64,000 nt of DNA from Microtetraspora glauca (GCA_000721275.1 JOFO01000023.1:1-64000), one strand, 5' to 3'. Positions 44,897 through 53,008 are shown, counted from the first letter of the stretch. The notes: a model not told the origin generated them from the letters alone. A program made the numbers and translations.

Positions 44897-45829
44897 TCAG
44901 GGGGTGGCGGCGGCGAGGACGGCGTCGGTGGTGAGGCCGAGGCGGGCCATCACCTCGTGGTGGTCGCCGCCCTCGTAGGGCCAGTCGTGGCCGGCGTTGA
45001 CGCCGACGACCTCGCTGCCGGGCAGCAGCAGCGCCAGCGCCTCGGCGGCGCCGCCCTCGCCGCGGTGCTCCTCGACGACCACGAACCGGCGGTGCAGACC
45101 GGCCAGTTCGGCCGCGGAGCGGGCGAGCCGCGCGTGGTCGACGTGGACCAGGTGGGCGTGGGCCAGCTCGGGGCGCCGCTCGCGGGCGGCGAGCGCGAGG
45201 CGGGTGCCCTCCTCGCCGACGGACACCAGGCAGGGCGTGTCGGCGTCGCCCCGGGCGTCCCACACCACGGGCGGCAGGGCGTCGCCGCCGGGCAGCGAGG
45301 CGTACGCGGCGTTCCGGCCGGTCCGGATGTACGTGGGCGTGCCGGTGCGGGCCGCCTCGCGGACCACCGCCCGGGTCTCGGCCTCGCCGTACGGGGCGGC
45401 GACGGCGACACCGGGGATGCTGCGCAGGACCGCCAGGTCCTCCAGGCAGTGGTGGGTGGTGCCGAACCAGGCGCCGGACACCCCGGCGTACGGGGCGACG
45501 ACGGTGACGCCGGCCTTCAGGTAGCCCAGCGTCAGCTTGAGGCTCTCGGCGGCGCGCAGCGCGGCGAAGGGCGCGAAGGTGGAGACGAACGGGCGGTAGC
45601 CGGCGGCGGCGAGCCCGGTCGCCATGTCGATCATGGCGCCCTCGGCGATGCCGAGGTTGAAGAAGCGGTCCGGGTGGGCGAGCTGGAAGGGGTGCTTCTT
45701 GCCGCCGAGGTCCGCTTCGAGGCAGACGATCCGCGGGTCGCGGGCGGCGAGTTCGGTGAGCTCGGCGCGGTAGGCGTCGCGTCCGCTGAGGACGGCCGCG
45801 GGCGGCGGCGTGAGGGTCGTCGGGGTCAT
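44897..45829 (-). CDS. Transketolase C-terminal subunit (split enzyme)
   Basis: A protein of 310 residues carrying the pyrimidine-binding and C-terminal domains: ADLGGKKHPFQLAHPDRFFNLGIAEGAMIDMATGLAAAGYRPFVSTFAPFAALRA with the Glu that activates thiamine diphosphate (GIAEG), then GVSGAWFGTTHHCLEDLAVLRSIPG and ATRTGTPTYIRTGR-like segments. It works with the N-terminal subunit encoded directly upstream (ATGA overlap). Split transketolases of this kind serve carrier-protein pathways, where they add a two-carbon ketol unit to the glutamate semialdehyde held on LysW. Confidence 0.88.
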   Translation of the reverse strand: MTPTTLTPPPAAVLSGRDAYRAELTELAARDPRIVCLEADLGGKKHPFQLAHPDRFFNLGIAEGAMIDMATGLAAAGYRPFVSTFAPFAALRAAESLKLTLGYLKAGVTVVAPYAGVSGAWFGTTHHCLEDLAVLRSIPGVAVAAPYGEAETRAVVREAARTGTPTYIRTGRNAAYASLPGGDALPPVVWDARGDADTPCLVSVGEEGTRLALAARERRPELAHAHLVHVDHARLARSAAELAGLHRRFVVVEEHRGEGGAAEALALLLPGSEVVGVNAGHDWPYEGGDHHEVMARLGLTTDAVLAAATP

Positions 45830-46653
45830 CGGATGGCTCGCTTCCACTGCGCGGCGCGGGCCGCGTCGATCGTCACGTAGTGCGAGGCCGCCTTGCCCTC
45901 GACGGCGCGGACGCCCTTGCCCTTGACGGTGTCGGCGAGGACGGCGAGCGGCCGGACGGCGTCCGCGCGGTCGCCGGCGAACACCTCGGTGAGGGCGGCC
46001 AGGTCGTGGCCGTCGACGGTGACGGTGTCGAAGCCGAAGGCGTCGAAGCGCTCGGCCAGCCGGGGCAGCGGGGAGATGTCGGCGACGAGCCCGTCGTTCT
46101 GCCCGCCGTTGCGGTCCACGACGAGGACGAAGGTGCCGAGCCGCTGGGCGGCGGCGACCTGGACGGTCTCCCAGACCAGGCCCTCCTGGAGCTCGCCGTC
46201 GCCGGCGACCGCGATCCCGAGGCCGCCCTGTCCGCCGAGCCGGCGGGCCATGGCCCAGCCGGCCGCGTACGGCACGCCGTGGCCGAGGCTGCCGGTGGGG
46301 AACCGGACGCCGGGGACCTTCGGCCCGGGGTGCCCTGTGTACGGGTGCCCGGCGAGGCCGTACAGCGGCGCCGGGTTCTCCGGCAGGACGCCGCTGACGT
46401 GCAGCGCGGCGTACAGTCCGGCGGCGGCGTGGCCCTTGCTGAGCACGACCTCGGTGCCGTCGCCGCGCCCGGCGCGGTGCAGGGCCGCGATCAGGATGTC
46501 CAGGACGGACAGGCTGCCGCCGAGGTGGCAGCCGCGGGGGCTCGCGGCCATGTCGACGACGAGCCGCCGGGCCTCCCGGGCCCGCTCGGCGAGCAGGGCG
46601 ACGGTCGCGTCCTCGGTGCCGGTACGCGCCGGGGCGTCGTGGACGGCGGTCAC
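45826..46653 (-). CDS. Transketolase N-terminal subunit (split enzyme)
   Basis: A protein of 275 residues; the GTG overlaps the preceding stop. The thiamine-diphosphate/Mg motif is VAGDGELQEGLVWETVQVAAAQRLGTFVLVVDRNGGQND, preceded by SPRGCHLGGSLSVLDILIAALHRAG and VLSKGHAAAGLYAAL with the His residues that contact the cofactor. LADTVKGKGVRAVEGKAASHYVTID ends the domain. It forms an alpha2beta2 enzyme with the next gene. Central-metabolism transketolases are single chains of about 690 residues, so this pair is specialised. Confidence 0.88.
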   Translation of the reverse strand: MTAVHDAPARTGTEDATVALLAERAREARRLVVDMAASPRGCHLGGSLSVLDILIAALHRAGRGDGTEVVLSKGHAAAGLYAALHVSGVLPENPAPLYGLAGHPYTGHPGPKVPGVRFPTGSLGHGVPYAAGWAMARRLGGQGGLGIAVAGDGELQEGLVWETVQVAAAQRLGTFVLVVDRNGGQNDGLVADISPLPRLAERFDAFGFDTVTVDGHDLAALTEVFAGDRADAVRPLAVLADTVKGKGVRAVEGKAASHYVTIDAARAAQWKRAIR

Positions 46654-48509
46654 CGGGTGCTCCCCTCGCCGAGGGCGAACCAGCGGTTCACGGCGTCCGC
46701 GAGGACCGAGCGGGCGGTGCGGTACTCCATGCTGCCGATCCGCTCCTCGTCGGTGTGGTCGAGGGCCGAGTCGCCCGGGCCGTACGCCACCATGGGGACG
46801 CCCTTCCAGGTCGTGGCCAGGGTGTTCATGTCGGAGGTGCCCTTCTTCACCACGAACCGGGGCCGGATGCCGGCCTGCGCGAAGGCGCGGGTGAAGACCT
46901 TGACGAGGCCGGTCGCCCGGCCGCCCGCGTGGCCGGGGGTGGCCCGCAGGACCTCGGTCTCGACGCCGTCCCGGCCGGCGGCGGCGCCGAGCGCGGCGGC
47001 GCGCAGCACCTCCAGGTCGGCGCCGGGGGGCACCCGGAAGTTGAGGACGCCGACGGCCCGGTGCCGGGCGCGGCCGGTCTCGCAGCGGATGTCGATGACG
47101 GCGCTGAGCGCCTCGGGCGCCTCCTTGAGGACCGCCGCGCGGACGGCGTCGAGGACGTCGGTCAGCAGGTCGGGGGCGGTGACGGCGTCCATGCCGGCCG
47201 AGTGGCCGCTGGCGACCGACGCGGTGACGCGCAGCTTGAACAGGCCGAAGTAGCCGAGGGTCAGGGTCTCCGCGCCGCTGGGCTCGCCGATGACGACGGC
47301 GTCGGCGGGGTAATGGTCGCGGGCGTGGAAGGCGCCCTTGGAGGAGGACACCTCCTCCTCGACGGCGCCGACGACGCGCAGCTGCCCGTCCTCGGGGATG
47401 TCGGCGTGGGCGAGGACCTCCAGGAAGTTCGCGAGGCTGCCCTTGGCGTCGACGCTGCCGCGGCCCCACAGCTCCTCGCCGCGCCACTCGGCGGGCCGCA
47501 GGTGCGGCACCGTGTCGAGGTGGCCGAGGAGCAGCATCCGGCGGGGGCCGTCGCCGCGGGTGGCGACGAGGTTGCCGGCGGCGTCGACCTCGGCGTCGAT
47601 GCCGCGCTCGCGGCACCAGTCGGCGAGGTAGACGGCGAGTTCGGCCTCGTCGCCGGAGACGGACGGCACGGAGACGACCTTGGTGAGCAGCCCGAGGTCG
47701 GCGCCGGGTTCGCGGGTGCGCCAGAAGCGGGTCCACTTCTCCGGTTCGGCCATGGTGTGGGGGCCGGTGATGGCGACGTCGGCGCTGCCGGCGAGGGCCA
47801 TCTCGGCGGCCCGGACCTTCTGCCGCATCCGGCCGCCGGCGTACCGGGCGCCGTCGCCGGGGTAGGCGTTGGGCAGGGTGGAGGCGGGGTCGGCGGGGTC
47901 GGTGAGGAGTCCGGCGGTGCCGGTGACGAGCCGCAGGTGGTCGGCGTCGAGGGCGACGCTGAGGGCGGCGGCGAGGACGTCGGCGTCGACGTTGAGCGGC
48001 GCGCCGCCGGCCTCGTCGTGCACCGGCGGGGAGACGCAGACGACGTCGTAGGCGTCGAGGAGCGCGGTGAGCCGGGCGGTGTCGACGTCCGCGGGGACGC
48101 CGGCCCGGTGGTCGCGGACGACGACCGGGCGGCCGTCGTCGTTGAGGGCCTTCAGCGGCCGGTTGGCGCGGCCGGAGACGAGCCGGTTGCGGGCGGCGAC
48201 GGAGGTGAAGACGCGCAGGCCGTGGGCGGCCAGGTCCTGCTCGACGGCGGGCAGGGTGACCTGCTCGTACGCGTCGACCAGGTGCCGCATCTCCTCCGGC
48301 GGGCAGTAGCGGACCTCGTCGCCGTTGGCGAGCCGGAGCCGGGGCATCGGGCGGCCGGCGGAGCGGTAGTGCCGCTCGATGCCGGTGGCGCCGCCGGCCA
48401 CCAGGAGCACCCGGGCGCCGCGGGCGGCGAGGGCGGCGATCTCCTGGTGGACGGTGCCGAGGTCGAGGGTGGCGCTGCCCGCCTTGATCACGTACAGGGG
48501 CCTGGTCAC
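46650..48509 (-). CDS. LysZ-LysK fusion: carrier-bound substrate kinase plus carrier-releasing hydrolase
   Basis: A single chain of 619 residues from a GTG overlapping the reductase stop. Residues 1 to about 250 are an amino-acid-kinase domain (LYVIKAGSATLDLG, LLVAGGATGIERHYRSAG, RNRLVSGRANRPLKAL, GGRMRQKVRAAEMALAG) like LysZ, which phosphorylates the carrier-bound side chain. From about 258 on it is an M20 metallopeptidase like LysK (LLTKVVSVPSVSGDE, LLLGHLDTVPHLR, GRGSVDAKGSLANFL, VGAVEEEVSSSKGA, IGEPSGAETLTL, KKGTSDMNTL), which cuts the finished amino acid from LysW. Start and end steps are thus joined in one protein; I see no stop or frameshift between them. Confidence 0.88.
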   Translation of the reverse strand: MTRPLYVIKAGSATLDLGTVHQEIAALAARGARVLLVAGGATGIERHYRSAGRPMPRLRLANGDEVRYCPPEEMRHLVDAYEQVTLPAVEQDLAAHGLRVFTSVAARNRLVSGRANRPLKALNDDGRPVVVRDHRAGVPADVDTARLTALLDAYDVVCVSPPVHDEAGGAPLNVDADVLAAALSVALDADHLRLVTGTAGLLTDPADPASTLPNAYPGDGARYAGGRMRQKVRAAEMALAGSADVAITGPHTMAEPEKWTRFWRTREPGADLGLLTKVVSVPSVSGDEAELAVYLADWCRERGIDAEVDAAGNLVATRGDGPRRMLLLGHLDTVPHLRPAEWRGEELWGRGSVDAKGSLANFLEVLAHADIPEDGQLRVVGAVEEEVSSSKGAFHARDHYPADAVVIGEPSGAETLTLGYFGLFKLRVTASVASGHSAGMDAVTAPDLLTDVLDAVRAAVLKEAPEALSAVIDIRCETGRARHRAVGVLNFRVPPGADLEVLRAAALGAAAGRDGVETEVLRATPGHAGGRATGLVKVFTRAFAQAGIRPRFVVKKGTSDMNTLATTWKGVPMVAYGPGDSALDHTDEERIGSMEYRTARSVLADAVNRWFALGEGSTR

Positions 48510-49555
48510 GGCGACACCGCCGTGGTGGGCAGGCCCGCGGTCTCGTCGAAGCCGCAGATCAGGTTCATGGCCTGGATGGCCTGGCCGGCGGCGCCCTTGA
48601 CGAGGTTGTCGAGCGCGGCGACGGCGACGCACTGCCCGTCGCGGACGGCGACGGCGACCTCGGCGACGTTGGAGCCGACGACGGCCTTCAGCATCGGGAA
48701 GTCCTGCGGGGCCTTCGGCGCGGTCCGCACCCGGACGAACGGCTTGCCGACGTACGCCTTGGCGTAGGCCCGCTTGACGTCGAGCGGCGAGACGCCGGGC
48801 AGCAGGTCGGTGTAGGCGGTGACCATGATGCCGCGGGCCACGTCGAGGCTGTGGGTGGAGAAGCGCAGGTCCATGGCGGCGCCGGTGAACTCGGCGATGG
48901 CCTGGCTGATCTCCGGCGCGTGCCGGTGGCCGTACAGCTTGTGGACCCGGAAGTTGCCGCTGCGCTCGGCCGGCGGTTCGCCGCTGCCGCGTCCGCCGCC
49001 GGTGGAGCCGGTCTTGGCGTCGACGACGACCCGGTGGTCGACGAGGGAGGCGGCGAAGAGCGGGTAGAGGGCGTAGACGGTGGTGACGGCCATGCAGCCG
49101 GGCAGGCTGATGAACCGGCTCTCCGGGACGGCGGTGCTCAGCTCCGGCACGTAGTAGGCGAAGTCCTCGAACGGCGGGTTCTTCGCGGTCTTCGGGTAGT
49201 ACGACTCCACCTCGGCCCGGTCGCGGAGCCGGAAGTCGCCGCCGAGGTTGAGGACCCGCTTGGCGCGCTCGGCGACGAGCGGCAGCCGCTCGGGCAGCGC
49301 CCCGGTGGGGAGGCAGCCGAAGGCGATGTCCACGTCCTCCAGTTCCTCCAGCGGACGGAACCTGAGACCGGCGGCGGCCGGGTGGTTGCGCAGCCAGGGG
49401 TGGACGGAGCCGAGGGTGGCGCCGGCGTTGCGCTCCGCGGACAGGAAGGCGAGTTCGACGCCGGGATGCTCCAGGAGCAGCCGGATGACCTCGCCGCCGG
49501 TGTAGCCGCTGGCGCCGATGACGGCGACGCGGACCTTCTGGTCGGTGTCAGCCAA
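48506..49555 (-). CDS. LysY/ArgC-type carrier-bound acyl-phosphate reductase
   Basis: The protein has 349 residues. The start is a TTG inside the end of the aminotransferase gene (8-base overlap; AAGGCGG upstream); no ATG or GTG lies near. VRVAVIGASGYTGGEVIRLLLEHPGVEL is the NADP motif, ISLPGCMAVTTVYALYPLF holds the catalytic Cys, and GSTGGGRGSGEPPAERSGNFRVHKLYGHRHAPEISQ holds the active-site His. It turns the LysW-bound gamma/delta-glutamyl phosphate into the semialdehyde, the acceptor for the transketolase. Confidence 0.88.
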   Translation of the reverse strand: MADTDQKVRVAVIGASGYTGGEVIRLLLEHPGVELAFLSAERNAGATLGSVHPWLRNHPAAAGLRFRPLEELEDVDIAFGCLPTGALPERLPLVAERAKRVLNLGGDFRLRDRAEVESYYPKTAKNPPFEDFAYYVPELSTAVPESRFISLPGCMAVTTVYALYPLFAASLVDHRVVVDAKTGSTGGGRGSGEPPAERSGNFRVHKLYGHRHAPEISQAIAEFTGAAMDLRFSTHSLDVARGIMVTAYTDLLPGVSPLDVKRAYAKAYVGKPFVRVRTAPKAPQDFPMLKAVVGSNVAEVAVAVRDGQCVAVAALDNLVKGAAGQAIQAMNLICGFDETAGLPTTAVSP

Positions 49556-50867
49556 GGCGGGCCGCCTTCTCGTACGGGCGGCGGTGGTCGCCGTTCTCCA
49601 CGAGCTTGCGGATGGCGTCGGGTCGCCGGGCGACCTTGCGGAAGGCGTCGGCGTACCGCAGGGCGCGCTCGTACTCGACGGGGGAGCGCAGCTCGCGGCA
49701 GAGCACCAGGGTGCTGTCGAGCATGCCGAGCGTCACCGGGAAGTCCTCGGGGCGGTGGTCGCGGACGGCGCCGGGGTTGAGGGTGAAGGGGTGGCCGTTG
49801 CCGAAGCCGTCGCGGTGGACGAAGGGCAGGTGGCAGGGGATGGGGGTGTTCTGCCACTCGCGGGCGGGCACGCCCTCGGCGACGAGGAGTTCGTGCACGG
49901 CCTCCTTGACGGCGTGCACGGGCAGGTCGCCGAGGCCGACGGCCTCCGGGTGGAGGGTGACTCGGTACATGTTGTACGCGTGGGTGTGGCCTTCGGGGAC
50001 GTGCGGCGGGGTGAACAGGCCGGTGCCGTCGAGGGCTTCGCCGAGGAGGGCGGCGTTGCGGGCGCGGATCGCGTCGTAGTACGGGAGCCGCTTGAGCTGG
50101 CTGCTGCCGAAGGCGGCGGCGACCCAGGACATGCCGTAGTCGATGCCGTGCCGCTCCAGGTAGGCGGCGGCGCGGTCGTACGCCTCCTCGGTGGCGAAGA
50201 ACGCGATGCCGCCCTCGCCGCCGAGCGGGAAGTTCTTGTCGGCCATGAGGCTCTGGCCGGCGGCGTCGCCGAAGGAGCCGGCGACCTGGTCGCCGATCTT
50301 CGCCGAGTGGGCGTGCGAGGCGTCCTCGACGAGGGCGATGCCGTGCCGGTCGGCGAGCGCCCGCAGGGCGGGCACGTCGGCCGGGAGGCCGTGGACGTGC
50401 ACCGGCATGAGGGCGCGGGTGCGGTCGGTGATCGCCGCGGCGGCGGCCTCCGGGTCCATGCAGTACGTGACCGGGTCGATGTCCACGAAGACGGGGACGG
50501 CGTGCGCGGCGACGACCGCCTGGGCGGTGGCGATGAAGGTGAACGCCGGGACGATGACCTCGTCGCCGGGCTGGACGCCGGCGCCGACGAGCGCCATGTG
50601 CAGGCTGGAGGTGCCGCTGGCGGTCGGCAGCGCGTGGGCGGCGCCGACGTACGCGCGGTACGCCTCGGCGAAGTCGGCGACGACCTTCTCCGGGGCCTGG
50701 CGCTGGGCCAGCATCAGATTGAAGACGTCTTCCTTGGTGATGACCGGGAAGAGGGTGCGGCGCAGGGCCTTGGGGATGAGGGCGTCGCCGCCGAGCGCGG
50801 CGAGCTCGGTGTCGAGCTCGGCCTCGGACGGGAGGGGCAGCGGCGCTGCCGGGAAGTCAGTGATCAC
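49548..50867 (-). CDS. DegT/DnrJ/EryC1/StrS aminotransferase
   Basis: The protein has 439 residues; the GTG overlaps the preceding stop (GTGA). FAEAYRAYVGAAHALPTASGTSSLHMALVGAGVQPGDEVIVPAFTFIATAQAV is the StrS-type start. LVEDASHAHSAKIGDQVAG carries the PLP-binding Asp, and SLMADKNFPLGGEGGIAFF carries the Schiff-base Lys (near residue 211). It probably aminates the C6 ketone left by the transketolase, as known for carrier-protein pathways; sugar amination is less likely here. The C-terminus is longer than in typical sugar aminotransferases. Confidence 0.88.
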   Translation of the reverse strand: MITDFPAAPLPLPSEAELDTELAALGGDALIPKALRRTLFPVITKEDVFNLMLAQRQAPEKVVADFAEAYRAYVGAAHALPTASGTSSLHMALVGAGVQPGDEVIVPAFTFIATAQAVVAAHAVPVFVDIDPVTYCMDPEAAAAAITDRTRALMPVHVHGLPADVPALRALADRHGIALVEDASHAHSAKIGDQVAGSFGDAAGQSLMADKNFPLGGEGGIAFFATEEAYDRAAAYLERHGIDYGMSWVAAAFGSSQLKRLPYYDAIRARNAALLGEALDGTGLFTPPHVPEGHTHAYNMYRVTLHPEAVGLGDLPVHAVKEAVHELLVAEGVPAREWQNTPIPCHLPFVHRDGFGNGHPFTLNPGAVRDHRPEDFPVTLGMLDSTLVLCRELRSPVEYERALRYADAFRKVARRPDAIRKLVENGDHRRPYEKAARLG

Positions 50868-51502
50868 GAGTGTGCTCCGAGAGAGGCGGCCGGCCGGACC
50901 GCGTGGGTGAGGGCCATCCGCGCGCAGGCGGCCACGAGCGGGCTGAGCCGGTAGTTGAACTGGACGCCGGGCACCAGCTCCGCGTCGGCCTCCTCCTGGG
51001 TCCACATGGTCCGCAGGTCGTAGGCGCCGAAGATCTTCAGGCGCTCGGCGCGCGCCCAGACGTCGGGGGAGTCGGTGAGGACGGCGGCGGCCGGGCCGAA
51101 GCCGAGGCCGGTGAGGTCCACCACCAGGACGGGGGCGGTGGCCGCGGCGGCGAGTTCGGGCAGCCGGTCGGCGTTCTCCGCCGTGAGCTCCACGTAGTCG
51201 TACGCGACGGGCTCGCCGGCCCCGGCGGACTCGGCGGTCAGGCCGAGCCAGGCGAGGAACGCGAGGGTGGGGCGGTCGGTGTGGGGCACGGTCACGGTGT
51301 CGCCGTGGCCGAGGCCCTGGCCGGCGAGGGCGCCGTGCAGGGCGCCGGTGCGGCTGTTGAAGAGGGCCGCCCTGGCGCGGCCGGTGCGCTTGGTGAGCAG
51401 CCGCTCCAGGCCGGGCAGCTCCCGGTCGCTCTTCTCGATGCTCATGACGACGCCCGAGGTGAGGACGCGGGTGAGCACGGTCGCGGTGTCGAACAGTTCC
51501 AT
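50864..51502 (-). CDS. Short DegT-like protein lacking the PLP lysine
   Basis: A protein of 212 residues (MELFDTATVLTRVLTSGVVMS) with a GGAGAAG site. LPGLERLLTKRTGRARAALFNSRTGALHGALAGQGLGHGDTVTVPHTDRPTLAFL follows the same order as the start of DegT enzymes (E-x-x-F/L...G...A.FNSGTxALHxAL...G.GPGDxVxVP). It then ends where the lysine region would be (KIFGAYDLRTMWTQEEADAELVPGVQFNYRLSPLVAACARMAL), and no GGEGG/Lys motif is seen. It is probably a catalytically dead partner of the adjacent aminotransferase. Its start is 38 bases after the LysX stop. Confidence 0.65.
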   Translation of the reverse strand: MELFDTATVLTRVLTSGVVMSIEKSDRELPGLERLLTKRTGRARAALFNSRTGALHGALAGQGLGHGDTVTVPHTDRPTLAFLAWLGLTAESAGAGEPVAYDYVELTAENADRLPELAAAATAPVLVVDLTGLGFGPAAAVLTDSPDVWARAERLKIFGAYDLRTMWTQEEADAELVPGVQFNYRLSPLVAACARMALTHAVRPAASLGAHS

Positions 51503-51540
51503 GGTCTTCTCCGGGTGTCTCCGTCGCGGGGTGCGCGCGC

Positions 51541-52425
51541 TCAGGCGGCGGTCGGCGCGACGGCGGTGCGCCCGAGCAACTCCGTGACGTAGGTGGCGAG
51601 ATGACCGGCCACGTCGACGCCGTGCTGGGCGGAGGAGCGGGCGAATTCGGGGTTGGCGTTGACTTCGAGCACCAGCAGTTCCCCGGTGGTGCGGTCCTCG
51701 ACGAGGTCGACCCCGTAGAAGCCGTCGCCGAGGGCGTCGACGACCTGGGCGCAGAGCTTCTCGATCTCCGGTGTGATCTCGGTGCGGCGGACCTCCGCGC
51801 CGAGGTGGGTGTTGGTGCGGAAATCGGGCGAGACCCGCTGGATCGCGACGACCGGGGTGCGGCCGACGACGACCACGCGCAGGTCGTGGCCGGGCTTGTC
51901 GATGTACTGCTGGACGACGACCGGGAACAGCTTCCCGGCGGCGTCGGTGGACTCGCGCCCGCCGACCCAGGCGTCGACGCACTCGGGGTTGACCATCCGG
52001 GTGACACCGCGGCCCCAGGAGCCGCTGACGGGCTTGACGACGGTCGGCAGCCCCATCCGCGCGACGGTCTCGCGGACCTGGTCGTAGCTGAAGGCGTGCA
52101 GGGTGTGCGGGTGCGGGATGCCGTGCCGGGCGAAGGTGAGGGCCTGGAGGCCCTTGTCGTTGCAGGTCTCGATGGTGGCGGCGCGGTTGAGGGTGGCGAC
52201 GCCGCGGTGTTCGAGCCGGCGGGAGACGCTGACGGCGTCCTGGTGGGAGAGGTTCCTGATGAGGGCGAGGCCGGGCGGGCGCGTGTCGCCCGCCACCACC
52301 CCCGCGAGGTCTTCCCGGAGCAGCGGAGCCGCCTTCAGTCCCTTGGCCCGCAGGGCCTGGAGAAGGAGCTTCTCGTCCGGCCTCAGCATGGTCGCCGAGA
52401 CGAGGACCTCTGCGTGTTGGTTCAC
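51541..52425 (-). CDS. LysX-type ATP-grasp ligase for LysW
   Basis: The protein has 294 residues from a GTG that overlaps the lysW stop. ATP-grasp motifs: CNDKGLQALTFARHGIPHPHTLHAF, LPTVVKPVSGSWGRGVTRMVN, VVVQQYIDKPGHDLRVVVVGRTPVVAIQRVS, YGVDLVEDRTTGELLVLEVNANPEFARSSAQHGVDVAGHLATYV. In LysX/ArgX this enzyme joins the alpha-amino group of glutamate or alpha-aminoadipate to the C-terminal Glu side chain of LysW. I cannot decide between the two amino acids from the sequence. Confidence 0.9.
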   Translation of the reverse strand: MNQHAEVLVSATMLRPDEKLLLQALRAKGLKAAPLLREDLAGVVAGDTRPPGLALIRNLSHQDAVSVSRRLEHRGVATLNRAATIETCNDKGLQALTFARHGIPHPHTLHAFSYDQVRETVARMGLPTVVKPVSGSWGRGVTRMVNPECVDAWVGGRESTDAAGKLFPVVVQQYIDKPGHDLRVVVVGRTPVVAIQRVSPDFRTNTHLGAEVRRTEITPEIEKLCAQVVDALGDGFYGVDLVEDRTTGELLVLEVNANPEFARSSAQHGVDVAGHLATYVTELLGRTAVAPTAA

Positions 52426-52610
52426 TCGCCCCAGTCCTCCTCGACCTCGGGCGCGAGGTCCAGGCGGACCAGGTCACCGGTCTTCTCCAGGACCTCGTGC
52501 TCCTGCCCGCAGGCAGTGCATTCGGTGATCTCGCCCTTTTCCCAGTCGGCCTGCACCTCGAATTCCGAGTCGCATACCAGGCACGTGGGCGCGGCAATGG
52601 CGGTGGTCAT
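52422..52610 (-). CDS. Amino-group carrier protein LysW
   Basis: The product has 62 residues from an ATG eight bases after AAGGAG. Zinc ribbon CLVC (10-13) and CTACGQEH (31-38), with an acidic middle and the fixed C-terminal EDWGE. The last Glu (62) holds the substrate through its gamma-carboxyl group. LysW shields the alpha-amino group during chain elongation. It is the first gene of the operon and the best marker that the whole cluster is a carrier-protein pathway. Lysine or arginine primary pathways in actinomycetes do not use LysW, so a specialised product is expected. Confidence 0.93.
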   Translation of the reverse strand: MTTAIAAPTCLVCDSEFEVQADWEKGEITECTACGQEHEVLEKTGDLVRLDLAPEVEEDWGE

Positions 52611-52658
52611 TGTGGAGACTCCTTACGAAAATCGGCATGGCGGTGCTGTCCGCGCATT

Positions 52659-52694
52659 ACCGATCGGTGAGATATCCGCCGGGATTTCCGGCGG
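52659..52694 (-). promoter_or_regulatory. Palindrome and short hairpin between peptide 2 and lysW
   Basis: ACCGATCGGT (52659-52668), a perfect 10-bp palindrome, lies 48 bases before the lysW ATG. Just upstream is a CCGCCGG/CCGGCGG hairpin (52676-52682 with 52688-52694, 5-base loop). They could be an operator of the carrier operon and an attenuator after the peptide gene. No convincing -35/-10 pair is seen. Confidence 0.35.
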
Positions 52695-52745
52695 AGGTGA
52701 TGTCGGTGTCGTCCCGGACGGAGGTCGCGGCGACGGGGCGACCGA

Positions 52746-52928
52746 TCAGCCCCAGCCGTGGTCGTCCTGGGCGCCGGCCAGGACGGTCACGGTGTCCGCG
52801 GCCGTCGTGGCGGCGAGGACACCGCGCTCCGTGTCGCCCTGAGCGGCGAAGACGCCGGTCGCCGCCACGACGGCGAAAGCGGCGACGGCGAAAGCCTTCA
52901 TGGCGTTCAGGAAAACACTGCTCTTCAT
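52746..52928 (-). CDS. Second secreted peptide, C-terminus DDHGWG
   Basis: The product has 60 residues from an ATG preceded by GGGGGAA. A Sec signal MKSSVFLNAMKAFAVAAFAV to about residue 29 (GVFAAQGD) is followed by a short mature part, DTERGVLAATTAADTVTVLA, ending AQDDHGWG. Only the end resembles peptide 1 (DPGWH, EPDWG): an acidic residue, Gly/His, then Trp. It is divergent from the paralogous regulator and faces lysW, 135 bases ahead, on the same strand. It could therefore be the first gene of the carrier-protein operon. Function (signal or precursor) is inferred. Confidence 0.7.
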   Translation of the reverse strand: MKSSVFLNAMKAFAVAAFAVVAATGVFAAQGDTERGVLAATTAADTVTVLAGAQDDHGWG

Positions 52929-53008
52929 TTCCGGTTCCCCCCGGTTCTTCGGTCCACCAGCCGCTGCTGGTTTCTTCATGAAGAGCATGCCCCGGGGCGG
53001 CGCTTGCG

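Noticed and set aside
44897..46653. Central-metabolism transketolase or DXS
   Set aside because: The enzyme is split into two subunits inside the LysW operon; household transketolase and DXS are single chains with different lengths.
52422..52436. Similarity of the LysW end (EEDWGE) with the Trp-containing ends of the two secreted peptides
   Set aside because: The EDWGE tail is the fixed attachment site of all LysW proteins, and LysW has no signal peptide; the likeness is best explained by chance.
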